A program made the translations under genes and the position numbers. From positions 1 to 32,286 of the forward strand of contig DASUKA010000107.1 of NCBI GenBank assembly GCA_036278935.1: DNA of 32,286 nt. The letters are read 5' to 3'. The stretch is from DASSNR01 sp036278935. Lineage in GTDB: Bacteria > Gemmatimonadota > Gemmatimonadetes > Gemmatimonadales > Gemmatimonadaceae. The number at the start of each line of letters is the position of its first letter. Position 1 is the stretch's first letter. The notes under the pieces were generated by a model, which saw only the letters and a list, made by a program, of their open reading frames with translations, did no database searches and was not told the DNA's origin. Positions 1-8,146 of the stretch are shown here, in pieces.

Positions 1-2709
1 GGCCTCGGCGTAGCGCTGCCCGTGCAGGGCGATGAGCCCGCGCACATGCGCCGCCAGCCGCCAGTCGCGCCCGTAGTAGCTGCGCGCGCTCACCCGCTGG
101 ATGGAGTCGGCCAGTACGCCGAGCCGCACGGTGTCGCCGCGACCGGCCAGCGCATCGGCCTCCAGCGCGTGATCCCAGCAGAAGGCCCGCGCCCAGTCGC
201 CCGCCAGCCCGTGCAATGGAGAGCGCGGCTCGGACACCGGGGCACTGTGCACAAGCGTCTCGAACAGCGCGCGCGCGGCAGTGTACTGCCCCATTCGTCC
301 CAGCGTCGTCGCCTTCACGAGCAGCATGCTCCGGTCGGCGGGATAGCGCTGCACCCAGCGCGTGAGTGTGCTATCTGATGCCCGGAGCTCGCCACGTGAG
401 CGCTCGAGCAGCGACTCCAGCTCGAAGGCGTCCTCCTGGTATGCGTCGCTCGACAACGTGCGCCACCGCGCGACGGTGGAATCCACCGCGTGATAGCGGC
501 GCGCCATGAGCAGAATGCGCCCCGTCAACAGCGCATAGACACTCCCGTCGCGGCCGGCGAACATCATCGCCCGCCGAGATGCGGCGAGTGCGGGATCGAA
601 CTCCCCGCGTATGGCCAGCACCGTCGCGAGCGTGCCCCACGCGCCGGGCAGCTCCGGTTGCAGCGCCACCCAGCGCCGAGCCGCGCGCGCCGCGCCGGGA
701 AGGTCGCCCGCCGTCAGCCGCTCCTGGGCGAGCCCACCAAAGGCCGTGCACGGCACACACGGGCCGCGCCCTGCCGTGGTGGCCAGCGAGTCGAGCGCGA
801 GCTGGCGCACGAGCACCGAGTCCGCCTGGGCCCATCGTCCGTGACTCAGGTACACGCCGGCCAGGACGGAATAGGCGCGCGGATCGCGTGGGAAGCGCTG
901 CACCAACGAGCGTCCCAACTCCTCCGCGCGCCGCCGCTCGCCATTGTGGAGCGCCGTATAGACTCCGTGCTCCATCCGGTCCCATTCCGTCACGCGCGAT
1001 CCCGCCTTCCGGAAGGCCCGCCCAAGCTGCTCCAGCACCGTGCGATTGTGCTCCCGCTCCGCCGCAATTCGCATCCGGGCCATGAGGGCGCTCACGAAGC
1101 CGGAATCCTCCGCAATCGCGAGGTCGAGCTCGCGCACTTGGTCGGCGAAGCGTCCTTCGTCAGCCGCCTGCACCGAGCGAATGTAGTGCTGGTAGGCATC
1201 CAGATTGGCCGTCTCGACGTCAGCCAGGTGCGGCCCGGGCTCGTGATCGTGCGCTGCCTCCAGGATGCGCGCGGCGGCCTGGTCGGCGACGTCGAGCACG
1301 TGGCTGCTGGTCACCGTAAACAGCCGCAGCGGCGTCCCGGACATCACGTCGCGCACGCTCACATCCAGCACGTAAACGCCGCCCCCGTGCGTGATCCCCC
1401 CGCTCACCGACCACGTCGCCCCGACCCGCTTGGCGATATCGAGCGCCACCGCGCCGGACAGCGATCCGCCATCCGTACGCCGCTCGCGCTCCAGCACGTC
1501 GCGCACGCGTGATGGCGCCACCACGTCCACGCCGTTGCTCCGGGAGAGGTCCGCCGCGATCATCTGCTTGAGCCCCTGCACCAGCCAGGCGACGCTGGTG
1601 TCACGCCGCACGTTCTGGATGATGGTGACCGCCACAACCGGCCGGGCGTGCGGAGTGGCGTCCCGCGAGCTGTCGCGTCCCGCACTGTAGGCTGCGGCGC
1701 CAAGCACAACCATCACCCCAACCGACGCAAACGCAATGATCCAGCGCCGGCTCGTCCGCCGCGCCGGGCGCGCAGCGGATGGCGGAACAGACCGCGGATC
1801 GGGTGGCAGTGGGGTGCGCCGGGGCGACTCATTCGGCGGCCGCGCGCTCGAGGACGGCGCGCTGAGGGGGGGCAGCTCACACGGAGTATCTTCCGCACTC
1901 GCTGCGCTCGCCGCGCGGGCAGCGCTGGCCTTGGGGAAGTCCGCCGGAGCGGCGCTCGCCGGAGTGCCCCGGGTCGCGAGCCGAGCCTCCAGCTCGGCGG
2001 CCAGCGTCGAGACTCGCGCGTCCGGACGCGACTCGTACTCGCGCGCGAGCTGCTCGGCCAGCACGCGATAGGCCGACAGCGCGGTGAGTGCCGCCTCCCG
2101 CGTTCCTGGTGCCTTGTGCGCGTTGATGAGGTAGAGCGCCGCATCGGTGGAGAGCGGTTCCGCATCGAGCCAGCGGCGGGCCAGCGCCGCACACTCGTCC
2201 CAGCGCCGGGAGCGTGCCAGCGCCAGACACCGCGCCGCGGCGGCGTGCAGAAAGAGCCGCCGCAGTCGGTCCCGCTCGCGCGCCGTCCAGGCCTCGAAGC
2301 GCGGGGAGTGGTCGACGTACACGCCATCGAGGAACGGACCGCCATACAGCGCCACCGCCCGCTCATACTCGCCGCCCTCACACGCTGCCATGAACTCCAG
2401 CGCGTCCACGGAGAGCCTGGCCGCATCGGAGAGCGCGACGTCCTGTCTCCGAACGGCGATTGCCTCGCGTCCCAGCACGCGCCGCACGTGTGACAGCGCA
2501 TCGCTCAGCGAGTGCCGGGCCCGTTCTTCGTCCTCCTCGCCCCAGAACATGTCGACGAGCACGTCGCGGCTATATGGACGCGTCGCGAGCGCCAGCACGG
2601 CCAGCACGGCCAGCTTTCGGCGGCGCCGGCTCAGCGAGTCCTCGTCACCGCCCTCCGAGAGCAGGACGAACCGCCCCAGTGTGATCAGGCGGAAGTTATT
2701 GGCGCGCAA
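1..2709 (-). CDS. BTAD-type transcriptional regulator with a transmembrane segment, TolB-like domain and TPR repeats (C-terminus cut by window edge)
   Basis: At least 903 codons are open from 2709 to the left edge. Residues 1-95 look like an OmpR-type winged helix (ITLGRFVLL..., FWGEEDEERARHSLSDALSHVRRVL). Residues 95-250 resemble the bacterial transcriptional activation domain, which is alpha-helical and TPR-like. After a Ser/Pro/Ala linker, a single hydrophobic segment at about residues 322-344 (WIIAFASVGVMVVLGAAAYS) should span the membrane. It is followed by a TolB/FlgO-like stretch (AWLVQGLKQMIAADLSRS) and then TPR-like helical pairs to the edge. The family pattern suggests a one-component regulator with a cytoplasmic DNA-binding half and a periplasmic sensor half; its signal and targets are unknown. 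The only in-frame start after the upstream stop is TTG at 2709, with no close ribosome site, so the start is uncertain. It is divergent from the OmpA-family gene. Confidence 0.82.
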   Translation of the reverse strand, partial: MRANNFRLITLGRFVLLSEGGDEDSLSRRRRKLAVLAVLALATRPYSRDVLVDMFWGEEDEERARHSLSDALSHVRRVLGREAIAVRRQDVALSDAARLSVDALEFMAACEGGEYERAVALYGGPFLDGVYVDHSPRFEAWTARERDRLRRLFLHAAAARCLALARSRRWDECAALARRWLDAEPLSTDAALYLINAHKAPGTREAALTALSAYRVLAEQLAREYESRPDARVSTLAAELEARLATRGTPASAAPADFPKASAARAASAASAEDTPCELPPLSAPSSSARPPNESPRRTPLPPDPRSVPPSAARPARRTSRRWIIAFASVGVMVVLGAAAYSAGRDSSRDATPHARPVVAVTIIQNVRRDTSVAWLVQGLKQMIAADLSRSNGVDVVAPSRVRDVLERERRTDGGSLSGAVALDIAKRVGATWSVSGGITHGGGVYVLDVSVRDVMSGTPLRLFTVTSSHVLDVADQAAARILEAAHDHEPGPHLADVETANLDAYQHYIRSVQAADEGRFADQVRELDLAIAEDSGFVSALMARMRIAAEREHNRTVLEQLGRAFRKAGSRVTEWDRMEHGVYTALHNGERRRAEELGRSLVQRFPRDPRAYSVLAGVYLSHGRWAQADSVLVRQLALDSLATTAGRGPCVPCTAFGGLAQERLTAGDLPGAARAARRWVALQPELPGAWGTLATVLAIRGEFDPALAASRRAMMFAGRDGSVYALLTGRILLMARRYHAVDSTVARWRTLSSDAYQEDAFELESLLERSRGELRASDSTLTRWVQRYPADRSMLLVKATTLGRMGQYTAARALFETLVHSAPVSEPRSPLHGLAGDWARAFCWDHALEADALAGRGDTVRLGVLADSIQRVSARSYYGRDWRLAAHVRGLIALHGQRYAEA

Positions 2710-2837
2710 ATGATTGACATGTAGAAGATGGCGTGACGATCGCGCCTAGCTTGCACTCCTTCAGGCCAATATGGGTGCGTATGGCACCGGCCGGCAATGG
2801 CGCGGGCCGTTCTGCGCATCTATGTGGTCCGAAGAGC

Positions 2838-2861
2838 CGGTGATCGCCCTCGCGATCACCG
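2838..2861. promoter_or_regulatory. 10-bp hairpin in the OmpA-gene leader
   Basis: CGGTGATCGC (2838-2847) and GCGATCACCG (2852-2861) are perfect reverse complements around a four-base CCTC loop. The hairpin sits 48 bases before the ATG of the OmpA-family gene, inside the divergent region shared with the BTAD regulator. It could be an operator or a 5' leader structure; there is no T-tract, so it is not a typical terminator. I found no convincing sigma-70-like hexamer pair for either gene here. Confidence 0.4.
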
Positions 2862-2909
2862 ATGGAGCGGGCGTCGCCCACGTCCACCCTCAGCCTGTTT
2901 GGAGCTACC

Positions 2910-4226
2910 ATGCCACATCGTCACCGGCCACTGCTCATTGCTGCCGCCATCCTCGCCGCCGCATCCATGGGCGCGGCGCAGCCCGCCTCCGCGCAGGGCT
3001 TCCTGCACAGGATCAAGAAAGCCGTCAAGGAGAAGACCAAGGAGCACGTCGACCAGCATATCAATCAGGCGGCGGAGGCCGGCGTCAGCAAGGTGGATCA
3101 GACCATTGTCTGCGTCGTCACCGACCTCGACTGCATTCACAAGGCGCAGGCCGCCGGCACACCGGTGAGCGTGACCGATGCCAGCGGCAAGAAGGTCTCG
3201 ACCGCCGACTCCGCCGCCGCCCTCCAGGCCGCATCGGCCAGTGCACCCGCCACGGCCGCCGCCAAGCCCGGCACCGGGGCATGGGTGAACTACGACTTCG
3301 TCCCCGGCGACACACCGATCTTCGTCGACGACTTCAGTGCCGACAACGTGGGCGACTTCCCCCGTCGGCTCACCTTCACGAAGGGGAACATGGAAGTGGC
3401 CCAGTGGAACGGCGCGCGCTGGCTGCGGACGACGAGCGACCGGAGCGAGTTCGCCATCCCGCTCCCCGACACGCTCCCCCAACGCTTCACGCTGGAGTTC
3501 GACTACGCCGGGGGCGACGCGACCGCCAGCGACTTCCTGCAGGTCCACTTCAGCAACGGCACGGAGTATCTCCTCTTCTCGCCGCCTGGCAACGATCCCC
3601 CCTCGGCGGGGATCTACGACGATCAGAAAGGGACCGTGGCCGTCACGCAGGTCTCGGCACCGCCTGATCCCGGCACGGTGCGCCACGCCCGCATCATGGT
3701 CGACGGGCACTACGCCAAAGTCTACGTGGGTTCGCAGCGGGTTTCGAACGTTCCCAACGCCACGCTCGGCCGGTCGAAGGCGATTTCGTTCAAGTTCTTC
3801 GTGGTGAACCCGCAGAAGCCCGGCTTCGTCGGCAACATCCGCGTGGCCGCGGGCGGCAAGGACCTCTACAGCACGCTCTCCACAAAGGGACGGGTGGCCA
3901 CGCACGGCATTTTCTTCGACGTCGGCAGCGCCACCATTCGCCCCGAGTCCACCCCCACGCTGAAGGAGATCGGACAGATGCTCACGCAGCACGCCGATCT
4001 CAAGCTCTCCATCGAAGGGCATACCGACAACACCGGGAGCGCGGCCACCAACCAGAAGCTGAGCGACGAGCGCGCGGCGGCGGTGAAGACGTACCTGGTC
4101 ACCACCTATCACGTCGACGCGAGCCGGCTCGCGGCCAAGGGCTACGGCGACACCAAGCCCGTGGCGTCCAACAGCACGCCCGAAGGGCGCCAGCAGAACC
4201 GGCGGGTGGAGCTGGTGAAGATGTGA
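2910..4226 (+). CDS. Secreted OmpA-family peptidoglycan-binding protein with a LamG-like middle domain
   Basis: 438 residues. The ATG at 2910 is chosen because it follows GGAG at a six-base spacing and starts a clear signal peptide (PHRHRPLLIAAAILAAAS..., cleavage near ASA-QG). Next come a charged helical stretch (FLHRIKKAVKEKTKEHVDQ) and a two-Cys segment (CVVTDLDC). A beta-rich region at about residues 130-325 (VDDFSADNVGDFPRR..., FTLEFDYAGG) resembles LamG/concanavalin-like folds. The last ~110 residues are an OmpA C-terminal domain: FDVGSATIRPES, IEGHTDNTG and LSDERAAAVKTYL, ending QQNRRVELVKM. Such domains bind diaminopimelate in peptidoglycan, so the protein probably tethers something to the wall in the periplasm. 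The ligand of the middle domain is unknown. It is followed closely by the cytochrome-like lipoprotein gene. Confidence 0.88.
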   Translation: MPHRHRPLLIAAAILAAASMGAAQPASAQGFLHRIKKAVKEKTKEHVDQHINQAAEAGVSKVDQTIVCVVTDLDCIHKAQAAGTPVSVTDASGKKVSTADSAAALQAASASAPATAAAKPGTGAWVNYDFVPGDTPIFVDDFSADNVGDFPRRLTFTKGNMEVAQWNGARWLRTTSDRSEFAIPLPDTLPQRFTLEFDYAGGDATASDFLQVHFSNGTEYLLFSPPGNDPPSAGIYDDQKGTVAVTQVSAPPDPGTVRHARIMVDGHYAKVYVGSQRVSNVPNATLGRSKAISFKFFVVNPQKPGFVGNIRVAAGGKDLYSTLSTKGRVATHGIFFDVGSATIRPESTPTLKEIGQMLTQHADLKLSIEGHTDNTGSAATNQKLSDERAAAVKTYLVTTYHVDASRLAAKGYGDTKPVASNSTPEGRQQNRRVELVKM

Positions 4227-4270
4227 CGCCGGCGGCCACGCTGAAGGCCGTGCGACAACGGAAACCGAGG

Positions 4271-5437
4271 ATGCCGCGGCGGCTGTTCGTCGCCGCCGCG
4301 GCACTCATGGCGCTCGCCGGGTGTCGGGACTCCGGAAAGCAGGTCGCCTCCGCGAGCGCCACCGGGCCTTCCTGCCCGCTCTCAGCGAGCGAGCGCACGC
4401 GCGCGTTCGCCGAATTCACCGCGATGATGCCCGCGTTCAGCCACCCCAGGTGTGCCAACTGTCACGGCGGCATTGACGTGTTCGCGCCGAGCGCACAACA
4501 GACCCACGACGGTGGGCAGATCGCGTCAACTACCATCGTGGATAGTTCTGATTTCAAGATGAGGCTCGGCCCCGTGCACGTCTTCCAGCAGGGAGACGTC
4601 ACCGCATGCCAGGACTGCCACGATGTTCCAGGATGGGTTCAGCCCAGCCTCAGTCTCGCCTTCGCAGGCCGCACGACCACGCAGATCTGCAAGCAGGTGA
4701 AGGGACGCGACACGCCATCGGTGTTTGCGCAGCACATCCATCAGGATCCGCTCCTGCTCGCCGGTTTTGCCGGGCGCCGCGGCCAGAACGACCTCTCGCC
4801 CGAGCCGCCGCCGCTCTCCCTCGCCGACTTCCAGAAGTACGCCACCGCCTGGATGAGACTCGTCGAGGGATCGGGGGACAAATGGAAGGGTGGTCGCACG
4901 AGTGACTGCGGCTGCGTCTCGGGCGCCGAACGGCTTCGCGTCACCGAGCACATCCGGGAGCAGAGCGACCGCTACGGCGTGGAGAAGGATCTCACCTACG
5001 TGGCCGAGCTCGTGATGGACTCCACGGGCGACTTCAGCGGCGACGGGACGTATTCCGGTACCGTGGAGACGTTCAAGCTCAATTGCTTCAACTCGGCGCC
5101 AGATAAGCGCCAGGTGTACCACCTCCAGGGGCACCTCACCGGCGACGCGAGCATCATCGATCTGGGGTCCCAGAAGCGCCTGAGCTACAACCTCGTCACG
5201 ACGGATTGGCCGGTGAAGCTGACGGTGTTCAGCTTCGGCACTCCCACCCAGGACGACATCGACGCCGGCCACAAGGCGGGGGCGATCAGCACGCTCATGG
5301 TCAAGCTCCACGGACCGAAAACGGTCATCCACAACCACACCGTGGACGACGGCAGAGCGGATCACATGAGCGGGTGCGTGAAGCAGGTATCCCATGACGA
5401 CGACATGACCATCGAGTTGCTGGGCGGTGGCAGCTGA
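4271..5437 (+). CDS. Probable di-haem cytochrome c-like lipoprotein
   Basis: 388 residues from the ATG at 4271. This start gives a lipoprotein signal (PRRLFVAAAALMALAGC) with the lipobox cysteine at residue 18. An alternative GTG at 4223 overlaps the preceding stop and adds 16 residues ahead of the signal, which is less likely. Two CxxCH haem-attachment motifs are visible, CANCHGG at residue 61 and CQDCHDVPGW at residue 113, so two c-type haems are expected in the periplasm. The rest has no motif I recognise: a helical part (LSLADFQKYATAWMRLVEG), then a beta-rich C-terminus with scattered Cys and His (DCGCVSG, CFNSAPD, HNHTVDDGRADH). It is 44 bases downstream of the OmpA-family gene and probably shares its transcript. 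Its electron partner is unknown. Confidence 0.78.
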   Translation: MPRRLFVAAAALMALAGCRDSGKQVASASATGPSCPLSASERTRAFAEFTAMMPAFSHPRCANCHGGIDVFAPSAQQTHDGGQIASTTIVDSSDFKMRLGPVHVFQQGDVTACQDCHDVPGWVQPSLSLAFAGRTTTQICKQVKGRDTPSVFAQHIHQDPLLLAGFAGRRGQNDLSPEPPPLSLADFQKYATAWMRLVEGSGDKWKGGRTSDCGCVSGAERLRVTEHIREQSDRYGVEKDLTYVAELVMDSTGDFSGDGTYSGTVETFKLNCFNSAPDKRQVYHLQGHLTGDASIIDLGSQKRLSYNLVTTDWPVKLTVFSFGTPTQDDIDAGHKAGAISTLMVKLHGPKTVIHNHTVDDGRADHMSGCVKQVSHDDDMTIELLGGGS

Positions 5438-5869
5438 GCGGAACGCTCCCGCATCACGTCGTGCACTGCTCTTGCGGAACCTTCCGGCGCCACGCACTAT
5501 GTACCGTTCGCCGGCTCATGCGGGTACGGTTTCTCTCAGGCACACGGCACCGCCACGCGTCATGGTTGGGAGCAGTGGACGTGTGCCCATACAGACCACG
5601 GAGCGCTATCGCGCAGTGCACCGCGGTTCGTGGAGCGGCAGGCTCTGCTACCGCCCCGATGGGCGCCATGGATCCGGTGGCGGTGAGGAGGTCGAGAGGA
5701 GACCCGAGAGAAGCCGTTGCAGCGTACCCTGTTGACGTGTTGATGTGTGCGTGATGTGCGCGCTTACCGTGCGAGGGTACGTCCTGTTGCACCATGCACC
5801 ACGGTCTGCGGCCCTGGCCCCGGCGGCGGACCGCGCAGACGCACGCCAACCCTGTTCAGCGGAGGCATC
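5438..5869. other. Gene-free gap of about 430 bases
   Basis: Short open frames exist on both strands but none has a ribosome site, domain signature or plausible composition. A GT-rich segment (5730-5760, TTGACGTGTTGATGTGTG) could be part of the promoter of the downstream membrane gene, but no matching -10 hexamer is obvious. No strong terminator hairpin is visible after the cytochrome gene. Confidence 0.5.
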
Positions 5870-6262
5870 ATGTCGAACGTCCCGATTCAATCCGAGGAGA
5901 GCGGCCTCGCACCCAATCTTGCGGGCGCGCTAGCCTACTTGTTCGCACCTCTTGGGGGCATCCTCTTTCTGGTGGTCGAGAAGAAGAACGCGTTCGTCCG
6001 CTTCCACGCCGCACAGTCGGTGGTCTTTGGAGTCGCGTTCATCATTGCTTGGGTCGCCCTGGCCATCCTGGGGATGATCCTCGCCGCCGTCCCTATCATT
6101 GGCTGGCTGATCGGCGTACTCCTTACGTTCGCGCTCTGGGTGGTCGGCTTCGTGCTCTGGCTCATGCTTTCGTACCGGGCGTACCAGGGCAAGGAGTGGG
6201 AGCTCCCCGTCATCGGCGTGCAGGCGCGCAAGCTCATCGGCCCGCCGCCGGCAGTGCAGTGA
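5870..6262 (+). CDS. DUF4870-type small integral membrane protein
   Basis: 130 residues. ATG 5870 follows GGAGG at a four-base spacing. The N-terminus (EESGLAPNLAGALAYLFAPLGGILFLVVE) followed by KKNAFVRFHAAQS is the hallmark pattern of the DUF4870/Tic20-like family: a first hydrophobic helix, a polar loop with FVRFHAAQS, then two more long hydrophobic stretches (VVFGVAFIIAWVALAILGMIL and IGWLIGVLLTFALWVVGFVL). The tail ends in RAYQGKEWELPVIG. Family members are inner-membrane proteins of unknown biochemical function. The gene runs into an inverted-repeat array and converges on glnA. Confidence 0.85.
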   Translation: MSNVPIQSEESGLAPNLAGALAYLFAPLGGILFLVVEKKNAFVRFHAAQSVVFGVAFIIAWVALAILGMILAAVPIIGWLIGVLLTFALWVVGFVLWLMLSYRAYQGKEWELPVIGVQARKLIGPPPAVQ

Positions 6263-6275
6263 CGAGGACTGGGTC

Positions 6276-6328
6276 AGTGGGTCAGTGGGTCAGTGAGTCA
6301 GCCTGACTCACTGACCCACTGACTCACT
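6276..6328. repeat. 26-bp-arm inverted repeat built from GTCAGTG words, between converging genes
   Basis: The left arm (6276-6301) and right arm (6303-6328) are complementary over 26 positions around a single C at 6302. The only imperfection is one G opposite T, which is a G-U pair in RNA. Both arms consist of octamers of the form GTCAGTGG/GTCAGTGA. A pyrimidine-rich run (TCCTTCTCCTTTCTCC, 6327-6342) follows. It lies 13 bases after the DUF4870-type gene stop and 24 bases from the glnA stop, so it could terminate transcription from both sides. There is no U-tract typical of intrinsic terminators. Confidence 0.85.
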
Positions 6329-6352
6329 CCTTCTCCTTTCTCCTCTCTTGCC

Positions 6353-7753
6353 CTAGTACTTCGCCAGATAGTTCTCCAGCTCCCAGCGCGTCACCTGCGT
6401 GATGTACTCATGCCATTCCTGGCGCTTGGCGGCCAGGAAGTTGGTCGCGATGTGCTCGCCCAGGGCGTCCGTGATGACCGTGTCCTTCTGAAGCAGGTCG
6501 CACGCGTCTTCCAGATTGTGCGGCAGGTCGTCGATACGGAGCCGGCGCTTCTCGCGGTATGACATCTCCCAGATGTTCACGTTCACCGGCTCGCGCGAGT
6601 CGGCCTTCGTCTCGATCCCGTCCAGACCCGCCGCCAGCATCACGGCGAGCGCGAGATACGGATTGGCGGACGGATCGGGCATGCGCAGCTCCACGCGTGT
6701 GCCGAGCCCCCGGCGCTCGGGAATGCGAATCATCGGCGAGCGGTTGCGCATCGACCACGCGACGTTCACCGGCGCTTCGAACCCCGGCACCAGACGCTTG
6801 TACGAGTTCACGAGCGGATTCGTGACGGCGCATAGCGCGCGGGCATGCTGCAGGAGTCCCCCGATGTAGTGCAGCGCGACATCCGACAGCTCCCACTGCG
6901 CGCCCTTGTCCCAGAAGGCGTTCTCCTTGCCTCGAAACAGCGACTGGTGCGTGTGCATGCCGCTCCCGTTCTGCCCGAAGATGGGCTTGGGCATGAACGA
7001 GGCGAGCAGCCCGAACTGCTCCGCCACGTTACGCACGACAAAGCGGAAGGTGGCGATGTTGTCCGCCGTGGTGAGCGCATCGGCATACCGGAAATCGATC
7101 TCATGCTGCCCATGCGCCACTTCGTGGTGCGCCGCTTCCACCTCGAACCCCATCTGCTCGAGGACCTCCACGATCGCGCGGCGCGCATCCTCGCCAAGGT
7201 CCACCGGGGTGAGATCGAAGTAGGCGCCCACGTCGTGCGTGACCGTGGTCGGCGTGCCATCCGCCCCCTTCTTGAACATGAAAAACTCGGCTTCCATCCC
7301 CGCATTCATCGTGTAGCCCATCGCCGCGGCGCGCGCGATCTGCCGCTTCAGCGCGCTGCGAGGATCGCCGGGAAATGGCGAGCCGTCAGGCCGCTGGATG
7401 TCGCAGATGAGGCGGCCGATCCGGTTCTCCCCGTTCGCCCACGGGAAGATCCGGAACGTGCTGAGGTCCGGCGCCAGCAGCATATCCGACTCCTCGATGC
7501 GGACGAAGCCCTCGATGGAGGAGCCGTCGAACATGATGTCGCCCTCCAGCGCCTTCTCGAACTGCGACGCGGGAACTTCCACATTCTTGTTCACGCCCAG
7601 CACATCGGTGAACTGCAGGCGGAGGAAGCGAACGTTGTGCTTGGCGGCCAGCTCGAGAATGTCGCGCTTGCTGGCGTCATGCAGATCGGGAAGCGTGGCG
7701 CGGCTGACGGCGCCGTCAAAGCGCGCTGGCGCAGACTGGGTGGCGGTGGGCAC
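6353..7753 (-). CDS. glnA: Glutamine synthetase type I (GSI-alpha-like)
   Basis: 466 residues from GTG 7753. It makes glutamine from glutamate, ammonia and ATP as a cytoplasmic dodecamer and is the main ammonium-assimilation step. Family signatures run in order: RLQFTDVLGVNKNVEVP, FDGSSIEGFVRIEESDM, EAEFFMF, HHEVAHGQHEIDF, FMPKPIFGQNGSGMHTHQS, NSYKRLVPGFEAPVNVAWS, RNRSPMIRIP and PDPSANPYLALAVMLAAGLDGI. Sequence and length resemble the Bacillus-type alpha subgroup, and the tyrosine-containing adenylylation loop of the enteric beta subgroup is not evident. The frame stays open upstream to an ATG at 7822, but that ATG lies next to the -35 box of a good promoter, so the GTG at 7753 with AGAGG just before it is preferred. 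It converges on the DUF4870-type gene. Confidence 0.95.
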   Translation of the reverse strand: MPTATQSAPARFDGAVSRATLPDLHDASKRDILELAAKHNVRFLRLQFTDVLGVNKNVEVPASQFEKALEGDIMFDGSSIEGFVRIEESDMLLAPDLSTFRIFPWANGENRIGRLICDIQRPDGSPFPGDPRSALKRQIARAAAMGYTMNAGMEAEFFMFKKGADGTPTTVTHDVGAYFDLTPVDLGEDARRAIVEVLEQMGFEVEAAHHEVAHGQHEIDFRYADALTTADNIATFRFVVRNVAEQFGLLASFMPKPIFGQNGSGMHTHQSLFRGKENAFWDKGAQWELSDVALHYIGGLLQHARALCAVTNPLVNSYKRLVPGFEAPVNVAWSMRNRSPMIRIPERRGLGTRVELRMPDPSANPYLALAVMLAAGLDGIETKADSREPVNVNIWEMSYREKRRLRIDDLPHNLEDACDLLQKDTVITDALGEHIATNFLAAKRQEWHEYITQVTRWELENYLAKY

Positions 7754-7799
7754 TGGGCCTCTGTGCTGGGGTCGGGAACGGGAGAACGTGGACGGCGTG

Positions 7800-7829
7800 A
7801 ATGTACACCTGCCCGTGGCCAAGTGTCAA
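7800..7829 (-). promoter_or_regulatory. Sigma-70-like promoter of glnA
   Basis: On the minus strand there is a perfect TTGACA (7829-7824), an 18-base spacer and TACATT (7805-7800). The predicted transcript would start near 7793, which leaves about 40 bases before the GTG at 7753 and rules out the ATG at 7822 as the start on this transcript. Confidence 0.65.
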
Positions 7830-7834
7830 GCGCG

Positions 7835-7853
7835 TTGTGCGTGGAATGCACAA
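7835..7853. promoter_or_regulatory. Dyad TTGTGC-N7-GCACAA upstream of the glnA promoter
   Basis: TTGTGC (7835-7840) and GCACAA (7848-7853) form a perfect 6-7-6 dyad. Its centre lies near -51 relative to the predicted glnA start, just upstream of the -35 box. That position suits an activator binding site better than a repressor. It does not match the TnrA/GlnR consensus, so the cognate regulator is unknown. The adjacent 7854-7925 stretch is unusually A/T-rich for this window. Confidence 0.5.
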
Positions 7854-8146
7854 ACAAATATTCACCCAACCAGCACTGGCCGCAAAAATACGATATATGT
7901 TACGTGCAGTATGCATAATCAACACATTTCACGATACGCTAGGCTGACGGCTGCGTGCGCCGCCCCCACGTACCGGCGGACGGCCACCCGCCCGCGTCGC
8001 AGTCGGGAGGACCGCGAATCATGCGCCGTCCTGGCGGCGCTCACTCGCCCCGATAGTTCGATGTACACACGGGCGCGGTGTCACCCGCCCACTTCGTATC
8101 GCCGCTGCAGTGTTGCGTGCAGCAGTCGCTTTGTACATTGGTGAGC

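Noticed and set aside
7754..7822. N-terminal extension of glutamine synthetase to the ATG at 7822.
   Set aside because: It overlaps the -10 box and has no homology to the family; the -35/-10 spacing and a ribosome-like AGAGG support GTG 7753.
7835..7853. TnrA/GlnR-type box in front of glnA.
   Set aside because: The dyad does not fit the TGTNA-N7-TNACA pattern, so only a generic operator is claimed.
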